NCBI GenBank assembly: GCA_900618425.1
Contig: UZAN01043735.1
Span: 17,104-39,764 of the forward strand
DNA length: 22,661 nucleotides
Direction of reading: 5' to 3'
Source of the DNA: Echinostoma caproni
Lineage: Eukaryota > Platyhelminthes > Trematoda > Plagiorchiida > Echinostomatidae
Shown: positions 1 through 10,965 of the stretch, in pieces
Position numbering within the stretch: the stretch's first letter is position 1
How the letters are laid out: each line of letters opens with the position of its first letter
Position numbers and translations under genes: made by a program
Notes under the pieces: generated by a model
Database searches by the model: none
Seen by the model: only the letters and a program-made list of their open reading frames with translations
Told to the model about the DNA's origin: nothing

Positions 1-1000
1 AGAAGGAGGGGGGGGGGGCAATGAGGGGCTAGTGTCACATGAGCAACCTCAGTCAAACCACAGTCTGGGAACGTATCTAAAAGTGCCACACGGGCCACTG
101 TAAGGATCAATTGGTCACAGATTCTCATCGGTTAGATAAAACCCGGCGGTTTTAGCAATCTGAAGCCAAAGATGGTTGAGTTTTCTGTTTATTATATTGT
201 GTTATTTTTTCAAATGCATCATATTTTTATAATTCTGCTAAAGGTGGTTTTCATTGTAGGGTTTAAATTCATGAAAGAAGACTCACTATTGGAAGCACTA
301 TTTACACAACGTGATTTTGATGGCGGAAATCAGTGAGTACAGATCGAACCGAAACTGAAGCAACAGGTCCCTGTGAAACACTCGTGGGTTCATGTTGGCA
401 AAAGCGTTTGCTTATTGTTATTGGTTTACTTTCTTTTTACCAGATAGATCAATAAAACTTCAGTTGTGGGGAGTGAAAATGCGGTCTTTTAAGGGCTTAC
501 TGGTGTGGATCTAATACAAAGACACAGTCTAAGCGTTTAGTAAAGTCAAAAAGGGTGAATTTTCGGCACATAATAAACATGATGAAATGGAAAACAAAAA
601 TGCGGATGCAAAGCTTTGGTAGCGAAGCGATAGTAGAAAAATGAATACAGTGTACCTCAGACAGATATTTATTTTATTAATAACAAAAAACGACTCACCG
701 AGTTGAAAACAAGGTAGATAATAGAGCTGTTTCTTTTCTAAGTAGAGCGAATTTTGTTAGGAAACACGTCTTGAAGTAGCTCTCCATTTCTATTTTGTAT
801 TTGTATAACTTTTACAAGCTGAGATATGCTTACATTTTAGTTAAAAATTGTACACTGGTCGTCACACCGGAAAAAAATATAGAATGTAGAAACATAGACG
901 GATCGAATAAAACGCTGTGAAAAAAATGTCTCCGGAGTTTGATTCATTCAATTAAAGATTGACGTAGTTCATTTATAACTCATTCCTTTTTGGTCAAGAT
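1..1000. other. no recognisable gene
   Basis: AT-rich sequence with stops in all frames. It opens with an 11-base G run (8-18). The last part may contain the 3' tail of the minus-strand LINE that follows, but I cannot place its end. No RNA gene or repeat was recognised. Confidence 0.5.
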
Positions 1001-1943
1001 TCAATCCAGATACGATACGGTGGAGTTTATATGAATGTTTATTCGAGAGGGTAGATGCCGATAAGAGGAATGCTTGATCGAGGGGTAGCGACAAGAAAAT
1101 CAGTCAAGATACAAAGGATGGGAGGGGTCTTTCAGAATCTTATTGGCAGAAGTCAAACAAGACTTTATATGACCATTAATAAGTTCCATGATTGATGACT
1201 CAGGAGAAATTAAAGATGCACGGCTTATTATCATCAATCCACGACGGATAGTTTTAAAGTCTCAAGTTTCAATAGACAGGGAAACCTACAGGGGAGCCGT
1301 AAAGTGAAATAGGGAGAACGCTTTGATTAAGAGAGGAGAACAAAACTTATTGAGGAGTGCGAAATTGTCTGAGCTTTCGGAGCTGAAAAGGGAGGCATCG
1401 AAGTTACTCATACAGTTCTGAATTTGTGTTGACCACCGAAGATTATTAGCGATAGTAGCACCCAGATATTTGGTTGAGGTCACTCGAGACAAAAGGTCAC
1501 TATTAAGGCTTACAGAGTCTGACAGGAATTTAGTGTGGGAAAAACTAAAAATGCTTACGACGCTCGGCTTTGGACAACAGCCAAACTGATCAGCTGCTTT
1601 CAAATGTTTACGATCGCTTCAACAGAGGAAATATGCGTTACTCCACTGGCTCTGGATAGGAATTTAGGGAAACTAGAACATGGGGTGAAACTTTAAGGCC
1701 AAGAAAAATTTGAGGAATAAATAGTTGGTAAAACAAAACACATGCGATCAAAATGTTTATACAGATTAGTGGAAAACACCAAGCTTCCGGAGTCTGATTG
1801 CATAGAAAGGGGACCCAAGAACTGATATTTTTAATGGTATGGAACTTCAAGAGCCTGTGATAAAGAGAAACATCAAGGTATTTTGCGGTGGCAGTGTGAA
1901 AAATGAGCTGACTGAAGGCATCAACCGAGGGTAGATTGCTCAA
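1001..1943 (-). pseudogene. decayed LINE (CR1/Jockey-like) reverse transcriptase, C-terminal half
   Basis: This is a remnant of a non-LTR retrotransposon reverse transcriptase. Read on the minus strand, one frame runs from about 1618 down to a stop at 1001-1003. It carries the post-catalytic thumb signature YLGATIANNLRWSTQIQNC, then DFKTIRRGLMIISRAS and MELINGHIKSCLTSANKILK, and is interrupted by several stop codons. A second minus frame (1638-1943) contains YHRLLKFHTIKNISSWVPF, which resembles the segment after RT motif A ('LLxKLxxxGI...LLSWxxSFL'). The catalytic YADD block expected between the two frames is not visible, so it is probably deleted or scrambled. The frame that holds the thumb begins with LKAADQ, without an ATG. 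The family assignment rests on pattern recognition; CR1 and Jockey cannot be separated here. The element is dead. Confidence 0.75.
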
Positions 1944-2507
1944 AAGAGTTTTGGCCTTCAGTAAAGGTTAGAAGAACGATGATTGCAGTCGGGAGCCAGT
2001 GAGATGTGTAACAGCTATGAGTGGCTGTCAAAATGATTGAAGATCATGAAAACAGGTTGTACTTGCGAGGACAACAAACTAGTACCTCACCAGCATACTC
2101 ATAACCAATGGAGTAAGGAAGAATTCTTGGGTCGTTAAAGCGTGAAGTGGAAAAAAAAGGAAACAGGATAGCACCTCGGAAAACATACCATAAGAGTGAA
2201 TTTGCATGCGCGATGGTCGTGTGTAACAGATTCAAAGAAAGAAAACGTGCAACCTAAAAATATAGTTTCAGAATCGGTCAGAACTACGGAAGTACAGGTG
2301 ATTGGGTGATTGTTGGCGGAACTATTGTTGGGAATATTGCACTCATGACAGATTTCCAGTAATCGGGGATTGCATCAGAAGAAAGCATGAACTGAGCATT
2401 TCAATCCAAGGTTTTGCAAGCTCTTAAGCATACATTTTTATACATCAGGACAAAATATTGTTAGGAGTGTATCGAAAAATCGATGCGCCATGTGTTGTGT
2501 TTATTGT
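1944..2507. other. no recognisable gene
   Basis: This is probably the 5' continuation of the decayed LINE or unrelated intergenic DNA. A 63-codon minus-strand frame (2044-2235) shows no motif and is treated as chance. Confidence 0.4.
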
Positions 2508-2656
2508 GAATGTTCTAATGTTAATAACACCGCGAAGTCGGTAGAGGAATATTTTCACCGACTTTTCGGTTACCGTGAGAAAGGTTACCACGGTAACCGA
2601 AACGTCGACGAATTTATTTCTCTACCGACTTCGCTGTTATCAACATTAGAACATTC
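2508..2656. repeat. 149-bp long inverted repeat (foldback/MITE-like hairpin)
   Basis: The left arm is 2508-2577 and the right arm 2589-2656, with an 11-base loop. The arms start GAATGTTCTAATGTT and end CGGTTACCGTG. I count about nine differences over 70 positions, including one 2-base gap. There is no clear target-site duplication next to the arms. An 88-codon plus-strand frame (2490-2756) runs through the hairpin and appears fortuitous. Possible identities are a short DNA-transposon derivative (MITE), a foldback element or a long hairpin RNA precursor. Confidence 0.85.
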
Positions 2657-2981
2657 TCAAGCATACTCTTTTTCAGTTCAGGGAAAAGTAAATCAGAACC
2701 ACAGGTCTTGTCGGATTGACGGCATTTTGAAACAGTCAATATCTCGGTCGAATTGACGCTTTTGAAGTCCTCGGTAATGAAAGAAGTGGAAAGGATCTGA
2801 TGAATGGGGCACCGGCTACAAGTTGTGTATTCAGGTTTACCGTAAACAGGAAGTAACTATTTTGTGGCCCACGGATATTTGGAGGGAAATGCAACATCTT
2901 ATGAGAACTCCTGTTGCCAATACGATCACTGTCATACAGTTCGTTCACCCGATCTTGTACATGATAAGCTGGATTAGACGT
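2657..2981. other. no firm feature; possible PLE trace
   Basis: A plus-strand frame opening at 2823 reads VYRK near its start, as PLE reverse transcriptases do just before the thumb, but the following residues do not match. It leads directly into the PLE composite at 2982. I leave it unassigned. Confidence 0.3.
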
Positions 2982-2994
2982 TTAAGAATATCTA

Positions 2995-3266
2995 AAGCTC
3001 AATTTCAAGCGAATAATTGTTTTTCAGTAATTCCTTCTCAAGCCGTTTACAGGTTACATCAGGACGTCGCCTTCAGAGTTGTTCGTTGTATCCGCCACAC
3101 CAAGTGCAAGGGTGTTCAATTGCGCACCCTAGCAATAACCGAAGCGATCGGGATAAGAAAGTTGACCCCTGACCTCTGCGCCCAAACGTGTTTGGTTCAA
3201 TCACTCCAACCTCCATGGCCCGTGATCGATCGGTCCCGAGTGTGTCCGCCGTCCGGCCGGCCGTAA
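2995..3266 (+). pseudogene. PLE GIY-YIG endonuclease, C-terminal fragment (copy C)
   Basis: The frame ends at a stop at 3264-3266. From about 3040 it reads HQDVAFRVV, then ITEAIGIRKLTPDLCAQ and LQPPWPVIDRS. This is the C-terminal part of the GIY-YIG endonuclease that follows the reverse transcriptase in canonical Penelope-like retroelements. The glutamate in ITEAIGIR is at the place of the conserved catalytic Glu of the GIY-YIG fold. The GIY-YIG signature itself and the whole reverse transcriptase are missing. The 5' edge at 2995-3035 is not coding; it is an inverted copy of the element's 3' end. The LTPDLCAQ motif closely matches the minus-strand copy nearby (LTPELCAQ), so both belong to one PLE family. 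Confidence 0.7.
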
Positions 3267-3445
3267 CTTAGTTAAACCAATCAAATGACAAATACCAGTT
3301 GACTATGACCAACTCTTACCCATGATTGGTGATGTGTCTAACTGTGTGAATAATTGTTTTCAATAACTCATAATCATACCGTTAGAGTTGATATGAGTGG
3401 AAAAATCTGAGGGTTGGGAAGAGAACAATAAAATGTGAGGAATCG

Positions 3446-3898
3446 TTAACTTCTTGTCTGCGTTTGTGTGTGTGTTGCACATCGCATTCTCAGATCTGTT
3501 TCCGGGGTTTTCAATTATGTGACATAACAACACGTTGATCCTGTGACCCAGTTCTGAGGGATCGATGTTGTTGTGTGAAAATGTTTGTGTGTGCGGGTAA
3601 AGGGGGGGGGGCAGGGGGGAGGGATGTGTTCGAGAACCCAGGAAAGATGGAGAGCTTGGATGAGACGCTTCTGGGCACATAGTTCCGGGGTCAAATGCTT
3701 AATACAGATGGCCTCGGCTACGATCAAGGTAACGTACGGTTCGGGGGGAACTGATAAATAATGCGCAATGCTGCACTGGGGTAAATACGATTGTCAGTGT
3801 CTACCAAGTGAGCGAGAATCACACTTATGATAAATCCGGAACCACCTCGACTAAGGTAGCGCGGATGGTGTTCTTTCATGCGGATGAATAACTGCTGT
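3446..3898 (-). pseudogene. PLE GIY-YIG endonuclease fragment (copy D), frameshifted
   Basis: The minus-strand reading begins at about 3898 with QQLFIRMKEHHPRYL, the helix that follows the YIGRT signature in PLE endonucleases. It continues with ILAHLVDTDNRIY and YQFPPNRTLP. A one-base frameshift near 3725 leads into IVAEAICIKHLTPELCAQKR, the C-terminal block with the probable catalytic Glu (AEA). After HLSWVLEHI the frame runs into C-rich untranslated sequence. The GIY-YIG signature is missing: the fragment starts immediately after it, where one arm of the inverted repeat begins. It is non-functional and in the same family as copy C, but on the opposite strand. Confidence 0.75.
3595..3623 (+). 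repeat. G-rich tract with quadruplex potential
   Basis: Four G runs (3, 10, 6 and 3 bases) separated by TAAA, CA and A lie within 29 bases. On the coding strand of PLE copy D this is a C-rich stretch just after the endonuclease. Confidence 0.6.
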
Positions 3899-4050
3899 TT
3901 CGCATTTTTTATTGTTCTCCTCCCAACCCCTACGTTTTCTCTCCTCCTATAAACAGTAATGACAGGGTTATGAGTTACTGAAAACAATTATTCGCCTGAA
4001 ATTGTGCTCTTAATGCGAGTATTGGCTTATTTGAAAATTAAGAATATCTA

Positions 4051-7000
4051 TCTTTCCGGTCATGTATACCCGTTCATTCTTTAACTAGAGGGGTGTAAGA
4101 AGAAATAACGGAAATATCTTCGGAATGGTTGCTACACTGTCAGTGGAATTTGTAGTAATCTGAGAGGTCTTCGTGATACGAAAAGGGGTCAGGATTAAAG
4201 GATAAGGAAAAAGCGGTAGACAAAAAAATAGTTAGCTGTGAGCTGATAAGTTTTCACAAGGATAATTTCATTTCCTCCACACGTGAGAGGAATTCGAGTT
4301 ATGGTTATTGAAAATAAATTTTAATACCGATGTTGAGGTAAATTAAAAGCACAATGATCAGAAGTGCCTAAAAGATTCCTTGTGTGTGACTGTGAGTCTC
4401 TATCTGGGTGTCAATTCGCGTGGTACTAAAGAAACTTAGCTTCATGAGAACCGATATATGGAAAAGACTGAGGTAACCTGCGACTACGCACAGAAATGTA
4501 TCAAGAAACAGAACAAAACGGGAAGACATCAGGTCAGTATAATCCACAAGATCAAATTTAATTGTAGCCGGTGAGGTGTATTTGTTTACCAAAAAGATAT
4601 ACCGAAACTTAGTGAGGCTTAAAACGAAAATCATTCTAGTTAGTCTCATTTGTATCCACTGCAAATGAAAGGTGTGAACTAATACACGGGGTTGGTTGGC
4701 GAAGTTGGTCTCATCACTAGTTCCATTCACGAGTTGGCCATCGTTGTGCCGGTTAACAAGAACCAATTTGAACACCATTTTTGTCGAGATCAAAATATGA
4801 CCAGCATAGAATCAAAACTTCTCCTTTTAAGGCATATGGGTAAGATCTTCTTCTTATTGTTCTTCCTTTTGCCAAATAGCGAATCGATGACAGGTCAAAA
4901 AGAAATATCATTTCCTGTTCAGTTCACGTCATCTCAGGGCGACTCACCAGCCGCTACCGCGTATCCTGTGCATCGAAAAGAAACGTAGGGCACTCCTACG
5001 TGTGTGGGTGTATATTATCGATTCGGAATTTCCAATTTATGTTTGTTCTGTACTTGATTTAGATGCAGTGTATTGTGGAATGGATGAAATTAGAAAATTT
5101 GTGTGACAGAACTCCTAAAGCTTTGGTTCTACTATCACTAAACAGCAGAAAGATTTGATTTCACTTGAACTAATCGCCTGCAAAGGATTTTGTCTATTCC
5201 ATCTATTTACTACTCGTTTGCTTCAGTTGTGTTCAGGGGTTAGTATAGAACGCTGTTTCATGAATTTTGGCACATTTGCGGCGTGTATCAGGATGAAGCC
5301 TGAAAGAAGAAGGTTTCCGGATCAAGCCCCGACAGCTAATCCTTATTTTTGAATAGTGCTATGTGATCCTCACAAATAGATTCTTTTCCTTAGGGTTGAA
5401 AGTTCATCTTTGCATAATCTTTCTTTGTAAAAATATGACGCAATTCCTGAAATCACCTAGATCATTTCCAACCATCGTAAATAGTAGAAGCCTAAGATCG
5501 ACATTTGTGATACTCCACTAACAAGAGAAAAGTATGAATGGTTGTCTTCTCATCCTGTAATCCTTTGGAGAGCTCAGCTATCTATTTGTATGTTCTGGAT
5601 TTATTAATTTAACAAGGATAACTGTTTGTTTACTTTCCGATCGTCTAAACGCTTTGGTCCTGTATCTTAGTCTTATAGTTAGTGTCAAGCAAACATGAAA
5701 TGTTTTGTGATTCTCTGACGTTTGTGAAGTGCACATTTGTCGAATCTTATGCCTCTGTTCTTCCTCAGTTACATGGGCGCTTATAACTCCAACACTATGG
5801 TTGAAGTGCTAGGGTCTAGTTAATCCATTTGACTGAAATTTCTATTTATCCGGTTGTATAAATTGTAGGCTGCCTGGAACCGAGTGTCACCTTGGTTGGC
5901 AAACAATTACTCTTTTCAATCGGTAGAATATGCCGACATTTTTGGCTTCCCTTTGATGTTCACTGATAAGAGATGAGAGACGTTTTTTCCAAATTTACTC
6001 TCCTTTGCTCACAACCGTGTTGGTGGAGAGCCCTGGGCTGAATTACTTCTAGAACTCCCTCCTTCTTTGTCCCTCAATTTAGGCTTATATGCCCCATTGG
6101 ATTAACAGTGAGTTTAAATATCCAGCGATTTCTCGCATTATTTGGCCTGTGATGTTATATCAATTGCCCTGGTTAATTGCTCATTTTAATCTTTAGTAAC
6201 TTTTGTACTCCTGAACACTCTGGCTGTGGTGCCTCTCTTTTGGTTTTCAAACAGAAGTCGCTCACATTCCCGTATTATGTATTCAAACTTCATTCTCCGA
6301 TTTCTTGGCCAGGAAGTTCTCTGCGAATAGGTGATGCTACAATTACTCCTGCAATTGTCCCCATCAATCTTAACAATCAATTTCAAACCTGTTGATAGTG
6401 ATCCGTGATATATGATCACCATATTTCTGAGATTATTACCACTCTAAATGTTGGTCATCGTTCCTGGCTCTACCTACTCATCCTGGGATATTTTACTCAT
6501 TTGTGTACAAATAATTTTCTTTTTGCTTCCAGGGAGTTTCTTCGATTTACTATTGCCCCTATCTCGGATGCAGCGTTCCTATAACCCCGCGATTTGTTAG
6601 GGCTATGTTGGGAGTCCTGATTGCGGAGTTCATGCATTCCGGCCTCGACATGCTCTCTATTGTCTGTGATATTCGTGCCGCGTGCCAAACTGCTTTGTTA
6701 TCAAGTCTTGTATACGTATTCCTCCATTATAGACGATATGATAACCCCACCATGGGAGTGCCCGGATGCGGTTTTACCGATTCTATGGATAAAATATTAA
6801 CTCCTCGATAGCTTTTGTCACAATGCAATCTCCAATTACCGGAAAATACGCCGTAGTAAACTTTTGATCGCTTCTTTAAAGCAGCTACTGTAGATCAGAA
6901 CAACGCCATCAGTCCTCATCCCTCAAATTACACTAAGATTGACCTAAGGACTTATATCTTACTGGGATCGATTCTGTTAAATATCCTCAAACGATGAGTA

Positions 7001-7053
7001 TTTTCAGTCCATTGAAGTATTTTTTATTTTTGTTACACACTTACGTGTGACGA
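4051..7053. other. 3 kb without a recognisable gene
   Basis: I see nothing assignable here. The longest open stretch is a 141-codon minus-strand frame (4368-4793) that starts with TTG. It is rich in Phe, Leu and Val and has a hydrophobic segment (FVLFLDTFLCVVAGYLSLF). One frame of this length is expected by chance in about 22 kb of AT-rich DNA read in six frames. A 98-codon plus frame (4692-4988) partly overlaps it, and a 72-codon plus frame (6177-6395) also lacks motifs. A short perfect hairpin (arms ACGTAGG/CCTACGT) lies at about 4983-5001. Confidence 0.5.
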
Positions 7054-7290
7054 ACAGCAGATAGGGCGAACCCCATAGTCACGAAGATCTGCTGTCTAGT
7101 GCTGGGAACCGGTAACCTAAGCCCCAGAACTTGCAGTGGCAAACCACACAATGCCCCGCCAGGCGTGGTATCGAACCGGAAGACAACAAAGCTGCGTACT
7201 ATCAGAGTGGCGGAGAGGGGGCCTCGAACCTCGGACCATAGGGTTCAAGGCAAGCTGGTGACAGCGATTAAACCACTAAGCCACCACCAC
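7054..7290 (-). repeat. tRNA-like short repeat (SINE-like), minus strand
   Basis: Read on the minus strand, GTGGCTTAGTGGTTTAA (7268-7284) resembles a Pol III A box and GAGGTTCGAGGCC (7220-7232) a B box. A second B-box-like sequence, CCGGTTCGATACC, lies at 7167-7179. The left end holds a 9-bp inverted repeat, ACAGCAGAT (7054-7062) and ATCTGCTGT (7087-7095), enclosing GGGCGAACCCC. The motif CTGTCTAGTGC at 7091-7101 also occurs in the hammerhead repeats at 14.4, 18.5 and 20.6 kb. There is no complete tRNA cloverleaf. The outer ends are not defined. Confidence 0.6.
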
Positions 7291-10200
7291 CACTCGACTT
7301 CTGTCTATTTTACGATGGGCTTTGGATTGAATATTAGTCATTTCCTTTCTGTTGAGGGACAGTACCAAGCTTGTCTCTCCTGATCTAATTATCCCACATG
7401 TCTGGCATGATTGGTTTTATTTTCTAAATTACATTTTTTTTTCAGAGTTAAGCTAAAATCGGTAAGCGGTGATCTCTCTGTCCTTGGTTTGTTGCCGGGC
7501 TTTCTCGTCATCTAGTTGCGCTTCTTCATCTTAGATCAAGTGAGTTGACCCTTTCAGACCCGCGCAACCGTCTTGCACTGATCACAAAGCCATTAAGATG
7601 CACTCTGCCGAGTATTAAATATGCATGATTACTTGTCCAGTCTTCTCAGACATGGCAGATTGTGTGCGACCAACTATATCAGAAAAGACCGGCTTAGGCG
7701 AGAAAATGTGGTGCTTCGTTGAGTCGTAACACGCAGTCAAAAAAAGATAAGAAACTGGATTGCCTCGAATAGTTTAAAGAGCTTGTCCGATCTGGCGTGT
7801 GACCAGTAACAATAGCCAACGTAATAGGATGAAATAAAATGAACATTGGCTACTAAGACTGCTGCTTAAAGAATACCTTTGAAAAAGTTTGTTTAATCGC
7901 AAGCCCAATTTCCCAGGCTTTTGTCGCAATTCAGTAACCAATCACATGGAGACTGTTACCAATATCTTTATCTCGCCATTTTATTGCTAAAACAAATTGA
8001 ATAGCACTTTTGCATTTCTATCACAGGTTTTAGTGTCCGAAAGACAATAACTGAGCTCATTAGTTAGATTTACTGGTAATAAAACCTATTATCCCTGACC
8101 AGTGCTATTGCAGAGGGTATACGCTTGACCAGACTTACCAAATACGCGCACACATTTGTGCGAGAATTTCTCATCCCCGCTTGTCCCTACTGAAAATGAA
8201 AAGAGAGTAGAAATTTTATTTGATCTCTTTGTATCCGGTGTGAGAACGATCTTATCACATTGGAGCTGTCCTGTGTGATTGAACGTTTGAAAAATGCCCC
8301 GCAACTGATCTGTTGTTGTTGTTTTCACCAAAGTCACCGACTGATGGTCTGACTGGTAGGTGACCCTAGTGGAGATAATAAGAGAGAAAACGTTAGTGGC
8401 TGTGCCGTGTGTTGTCGGAGTGGTCAAACAGTCTCTAGGCCCCGATTGCTTCAGTTGTACACAAAACCATAAAACTTACTAAGTTGACCAATATGGGGGC
8501 ACGTGATAAACGATTCCGAACGCCGGAAACAAATCATTCTGTAAATGGAAGCAAAGCTTCCACAGTTGTCTTTCACATCCCCTCTCTTGAGTTCATCAAA
8601 TAGGGTGGGTTTAAATAAGTGGTTTATTGCTGAAGAAATTGAGACCAAATTTCTATCACATCCTTCCTCCCCACTTTGCAACCGAAAAATGTTTTATTCA
8701 CTCATTATCCTTTTCATGGCACATGTCAGTTGACTACCGGACCGAAATGCGCAGTGCGGGCGTGGTGGCAATTAAACAGTCAAATTAATTATCATGTTTT
8801 CCTTTCTGGTCATTAGCGACGACCTTTCAGAGATCTCGATATACTCAGAGGTTTCCCCATTGGTTGTGGACTTTATCACAAAGATTGAATATGTTGCATA
8901 TTTATTAAAACAAGCTAATAAGAATTTTTGTATATCGTTGTTGAGACAAATTAAACTTGAAAGCACTCTCATAAATTTATTTGTGCTTGCAAAACCCTAC
9001 CACTCTGAAGAAAAAAGGTTATAGAGAATTATTGATGCAATGCCTGGGTGATAATTTGATAATGCTTGTTTATTGTAGTACAAAGTGGTCAAAAATGTAC
9101 GTTATCTATCCATTTTGGACAGTATTCGGTGAAGAAAATCATCCAATTGGCTTTGGTGTACATGACATGTAAATGGATTAGATGGTACGACATTAAGTAA
9201 ATAAACAATGATTATAAGGAGCGAAAGGGCGTAGCAAAAGGAGAAACTGCGACAAGACTTACATGAGTTTGTGTCTCAGTTAACTTGATAAATCTTCCCT
9301 GAAAACCAATAAACGAGCAAGATAAGTTACAAACAGAATTTTGAAAAGTTTAAATGTATTGCGGGTGACATAAGTGGATATGGAGCTGCACAGGGTTAGC
9401 TGTACAGGATGTCTGCATCAGGCAGATTGCATAGCACAAACGATCAAACACCTCAAGCTGTTGGTTGACAATGGAGTCGAGCAGCACCACCTAAGAAATG
9501 GCTCTAGCGATACCTTTCATGGGGCTTCTGGTCAATGGAACATCCTTAGACAAGAGAAGGCGGAAGATCAGGGGGAGTAGTAAGTTCAATGAAATAAAAC
9601 GAACAAGACGATAAATATAGAAATTCATACAACGGAACCTTCAGATGTCGATGGTCTAAAATGTAAATGTTTATAGCACATGGTGGGCTAATTAGAATCA
9701 ACAGAGAAAATCGTTCAAAAAAGTTGAAGTGCTGTATGTAACCTTAAAACGTTTGGTCCAGAAGTTACAGTCACTACGATGAGTGAAATAGTTTTTAATC
9801 CTGGGGTAAGCCATAAGTAAATACCGAAAAAGTCAGCGCATATGGGAACAATTAATGCCATGTAATCTGAAGTTATTCCTCCAAATACTAAAGGGAAACT
9901 CAGGACACACTACAGAACAAGTGATAACAATGCCATTGTTTTTATTAATGAAAAAACTGTAGATCAGATGAGTCAGATTTCAACTTCCCGTTTCATCGCT
10001 CAAACGGTCTGAATCCGGTAATATGGAGCAATATGCATTGTCCTCTTCACTTAATTTCCTGACATGAAATGGGATTTGCTGTATCAAACCCAATCATAAA
10101 CGTCTAACTGAGTTCAACAGACTCTTTCGATTTCTCGGTGCACTCATGATCGACCAGAAACTCGAAGTGCCTGGGAGTCCGATTCACTTCGAGCGATATA

Positions 10201-10675
10201 TCTAACAAAAGTCATATGTATTCCGACCGAATAATTGCTCTGTGCGGGAGCAGTAATTGGTGAATTCGCCAGTGCATTCTGAACTTCTAGGAACACACCA
10301 ACAGAAGAACACGCGCGCACACAAACTGAAATTGAGGGTGTCCGAGTGGAAGCACATTTAACCGATAGTTTAGTATTTATATTGTATGATATCTGTTAGG
10401 CACTAAAATGGTCTAGATCGTTTATACAAAAAGTAGACTCTTTGATTATGTCGCAAATTATCAGACAGATCCACCAACTGAAATTCGATCAACCTGTTTC
10501 GGAACGAAAGTCACAGTTGCGAAACTATAGATTCTGCAGTGATCAGCTATCTCAGCTTGATAAAAATATGGATTAGAAAAGGAAGTAAATTACCGTTCTT
10601 TTTGAGTAAAACTAATGCAAACTTTGTGACTTGAACTAGGATCTTTATGTTTGCAGATCGATAATGATGTTTCAC
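7291..10675. other. 3.4 kb without a recognisable gene
   Basis: Several short open frames show no known motif. They include a 112-codon minus frame (8089-8427) with plausible splice-acceptor sequence inside it, a 76-codon plus frame (8794-9024), a 68-codon plus frame (9374-9580) and a 41-codon plus stretch (10083-10205, FNRLFRFLGALMIDQKLEV). None is supported well enough to call a gene. Introns of a long host gene cannot be excluded. Confidence 0.45.
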
Positions 10676-10965
10676 TACATGAGAGCAGCGGAGGATTTGA
10701 TTTGACCATACGTCATGTAGATAGATGGAAGGTGAGGCAAAGAGCTGGGAGGCATCGGATTGTTGTTTTCACCCATTAGGAGTTCAAATCTATCGACCCA
10801 AACGGGGATCGAACCAGGGACCTGATAGGTAGAACTCAAGCACACAACTCACTCCACTACCGGATAACGGACCAGCCATGTTTTGATTTTGCCTTAGCAC
10901 GATATAGTACGACCCATTGCGAGCTTAGTGCAGGCATCACACTTCGCGCATCTCAGCACTAGCTG
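10676..10965 (-). repeat. tRNA-like/hammerhead-related short repeat, degenerate copy
   Basis: Read on the minus strand, it has a B-box-like GGTTCGATCC (10806-10815) and an A-box-like GTAGTGGAGTGAG upstream. Next to the B box, CTCCTAATGGGTGAAAACA fits the stem II-GAAA part of the hammerhead seen in other copies, but the CUGAUGA core is lost. Two cleavage-site-like positions (10758-10760 and 10870-10872) are 112 bases apart. The second is preceded by TCAAAACATGGCTGGTC, a match to the hammerhead 3' half. GAGGATTTGATTTG at the left and TCTCAGCACTAG at the right are shared with the copies at 14.3 and 20.8 kb. The ends are approximate. Confidence 0.6.

Larger units (their letters stand above)
3346..3995. 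repeat. inverted repeat of about 95 bp flanking PLE copy D
   Basis: The left arm is about 3346-3440 and the right arm about 3900-3995. The outer 26 bases are nearly identical: GAATAATTGTTTTCAATAAC on the left against GAATAATTGTTTTCAGTAAC on the reverse complement of the right. The inner parts share GGTTGGGA and GAGAACAATAAAA. By eye the arms are roughly 70% identical over their length. The arms carry what looks like the PLE 3' untranslated end, present once at each side in opposite orientation. Confidence 0.75.
2982..4050. mobile_element. composite Penelope-like insertion bounded by 13-bp direct repeats
   Basis: An identical 13-mer, TTAAGAATATCTA, occurs at 2982-2994 and at 4038-4050. Between them lie a plus-strand PLE endonuclease fragment (about 3040-3266) and a minus-strand one (about 3446-3898). 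The left edge (2995-3035, AAGCTCAATTTCAAGCGAAT onward) is an inverted copy of the right edge (about 3967-4009). The right side has about 28 extra bases between that inverted end and the direct repeat. PLE insertions are known to carry inverted or tandem partial copies, short end extensions and target-site duplications. That the 13-mer is such a duplication is my inference. Confidence 0.55.

Noticed and set aside
2490..2756. 88-codon plus frame as a gene
   Set aside because: It runs straight through both arms of the 149-bp hairpin, so its openness follows from the repeat and it has no motif.
3724..3987. First 30 residues of the 87-codon minus frame as part of the PLE endonuclease
   Set aside because: They are read from an inverted-repeat arm that is untranslated 3' sequence elsewhere; true homology starts at QQLFIRMKEHH.
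4368..4793. 141-codon minus-strand frame with a hydrophobic segment
   Set aside because: It starts with TTG and shows no family motif; about one such frame is expected by chance in this much AT-rich DNA.
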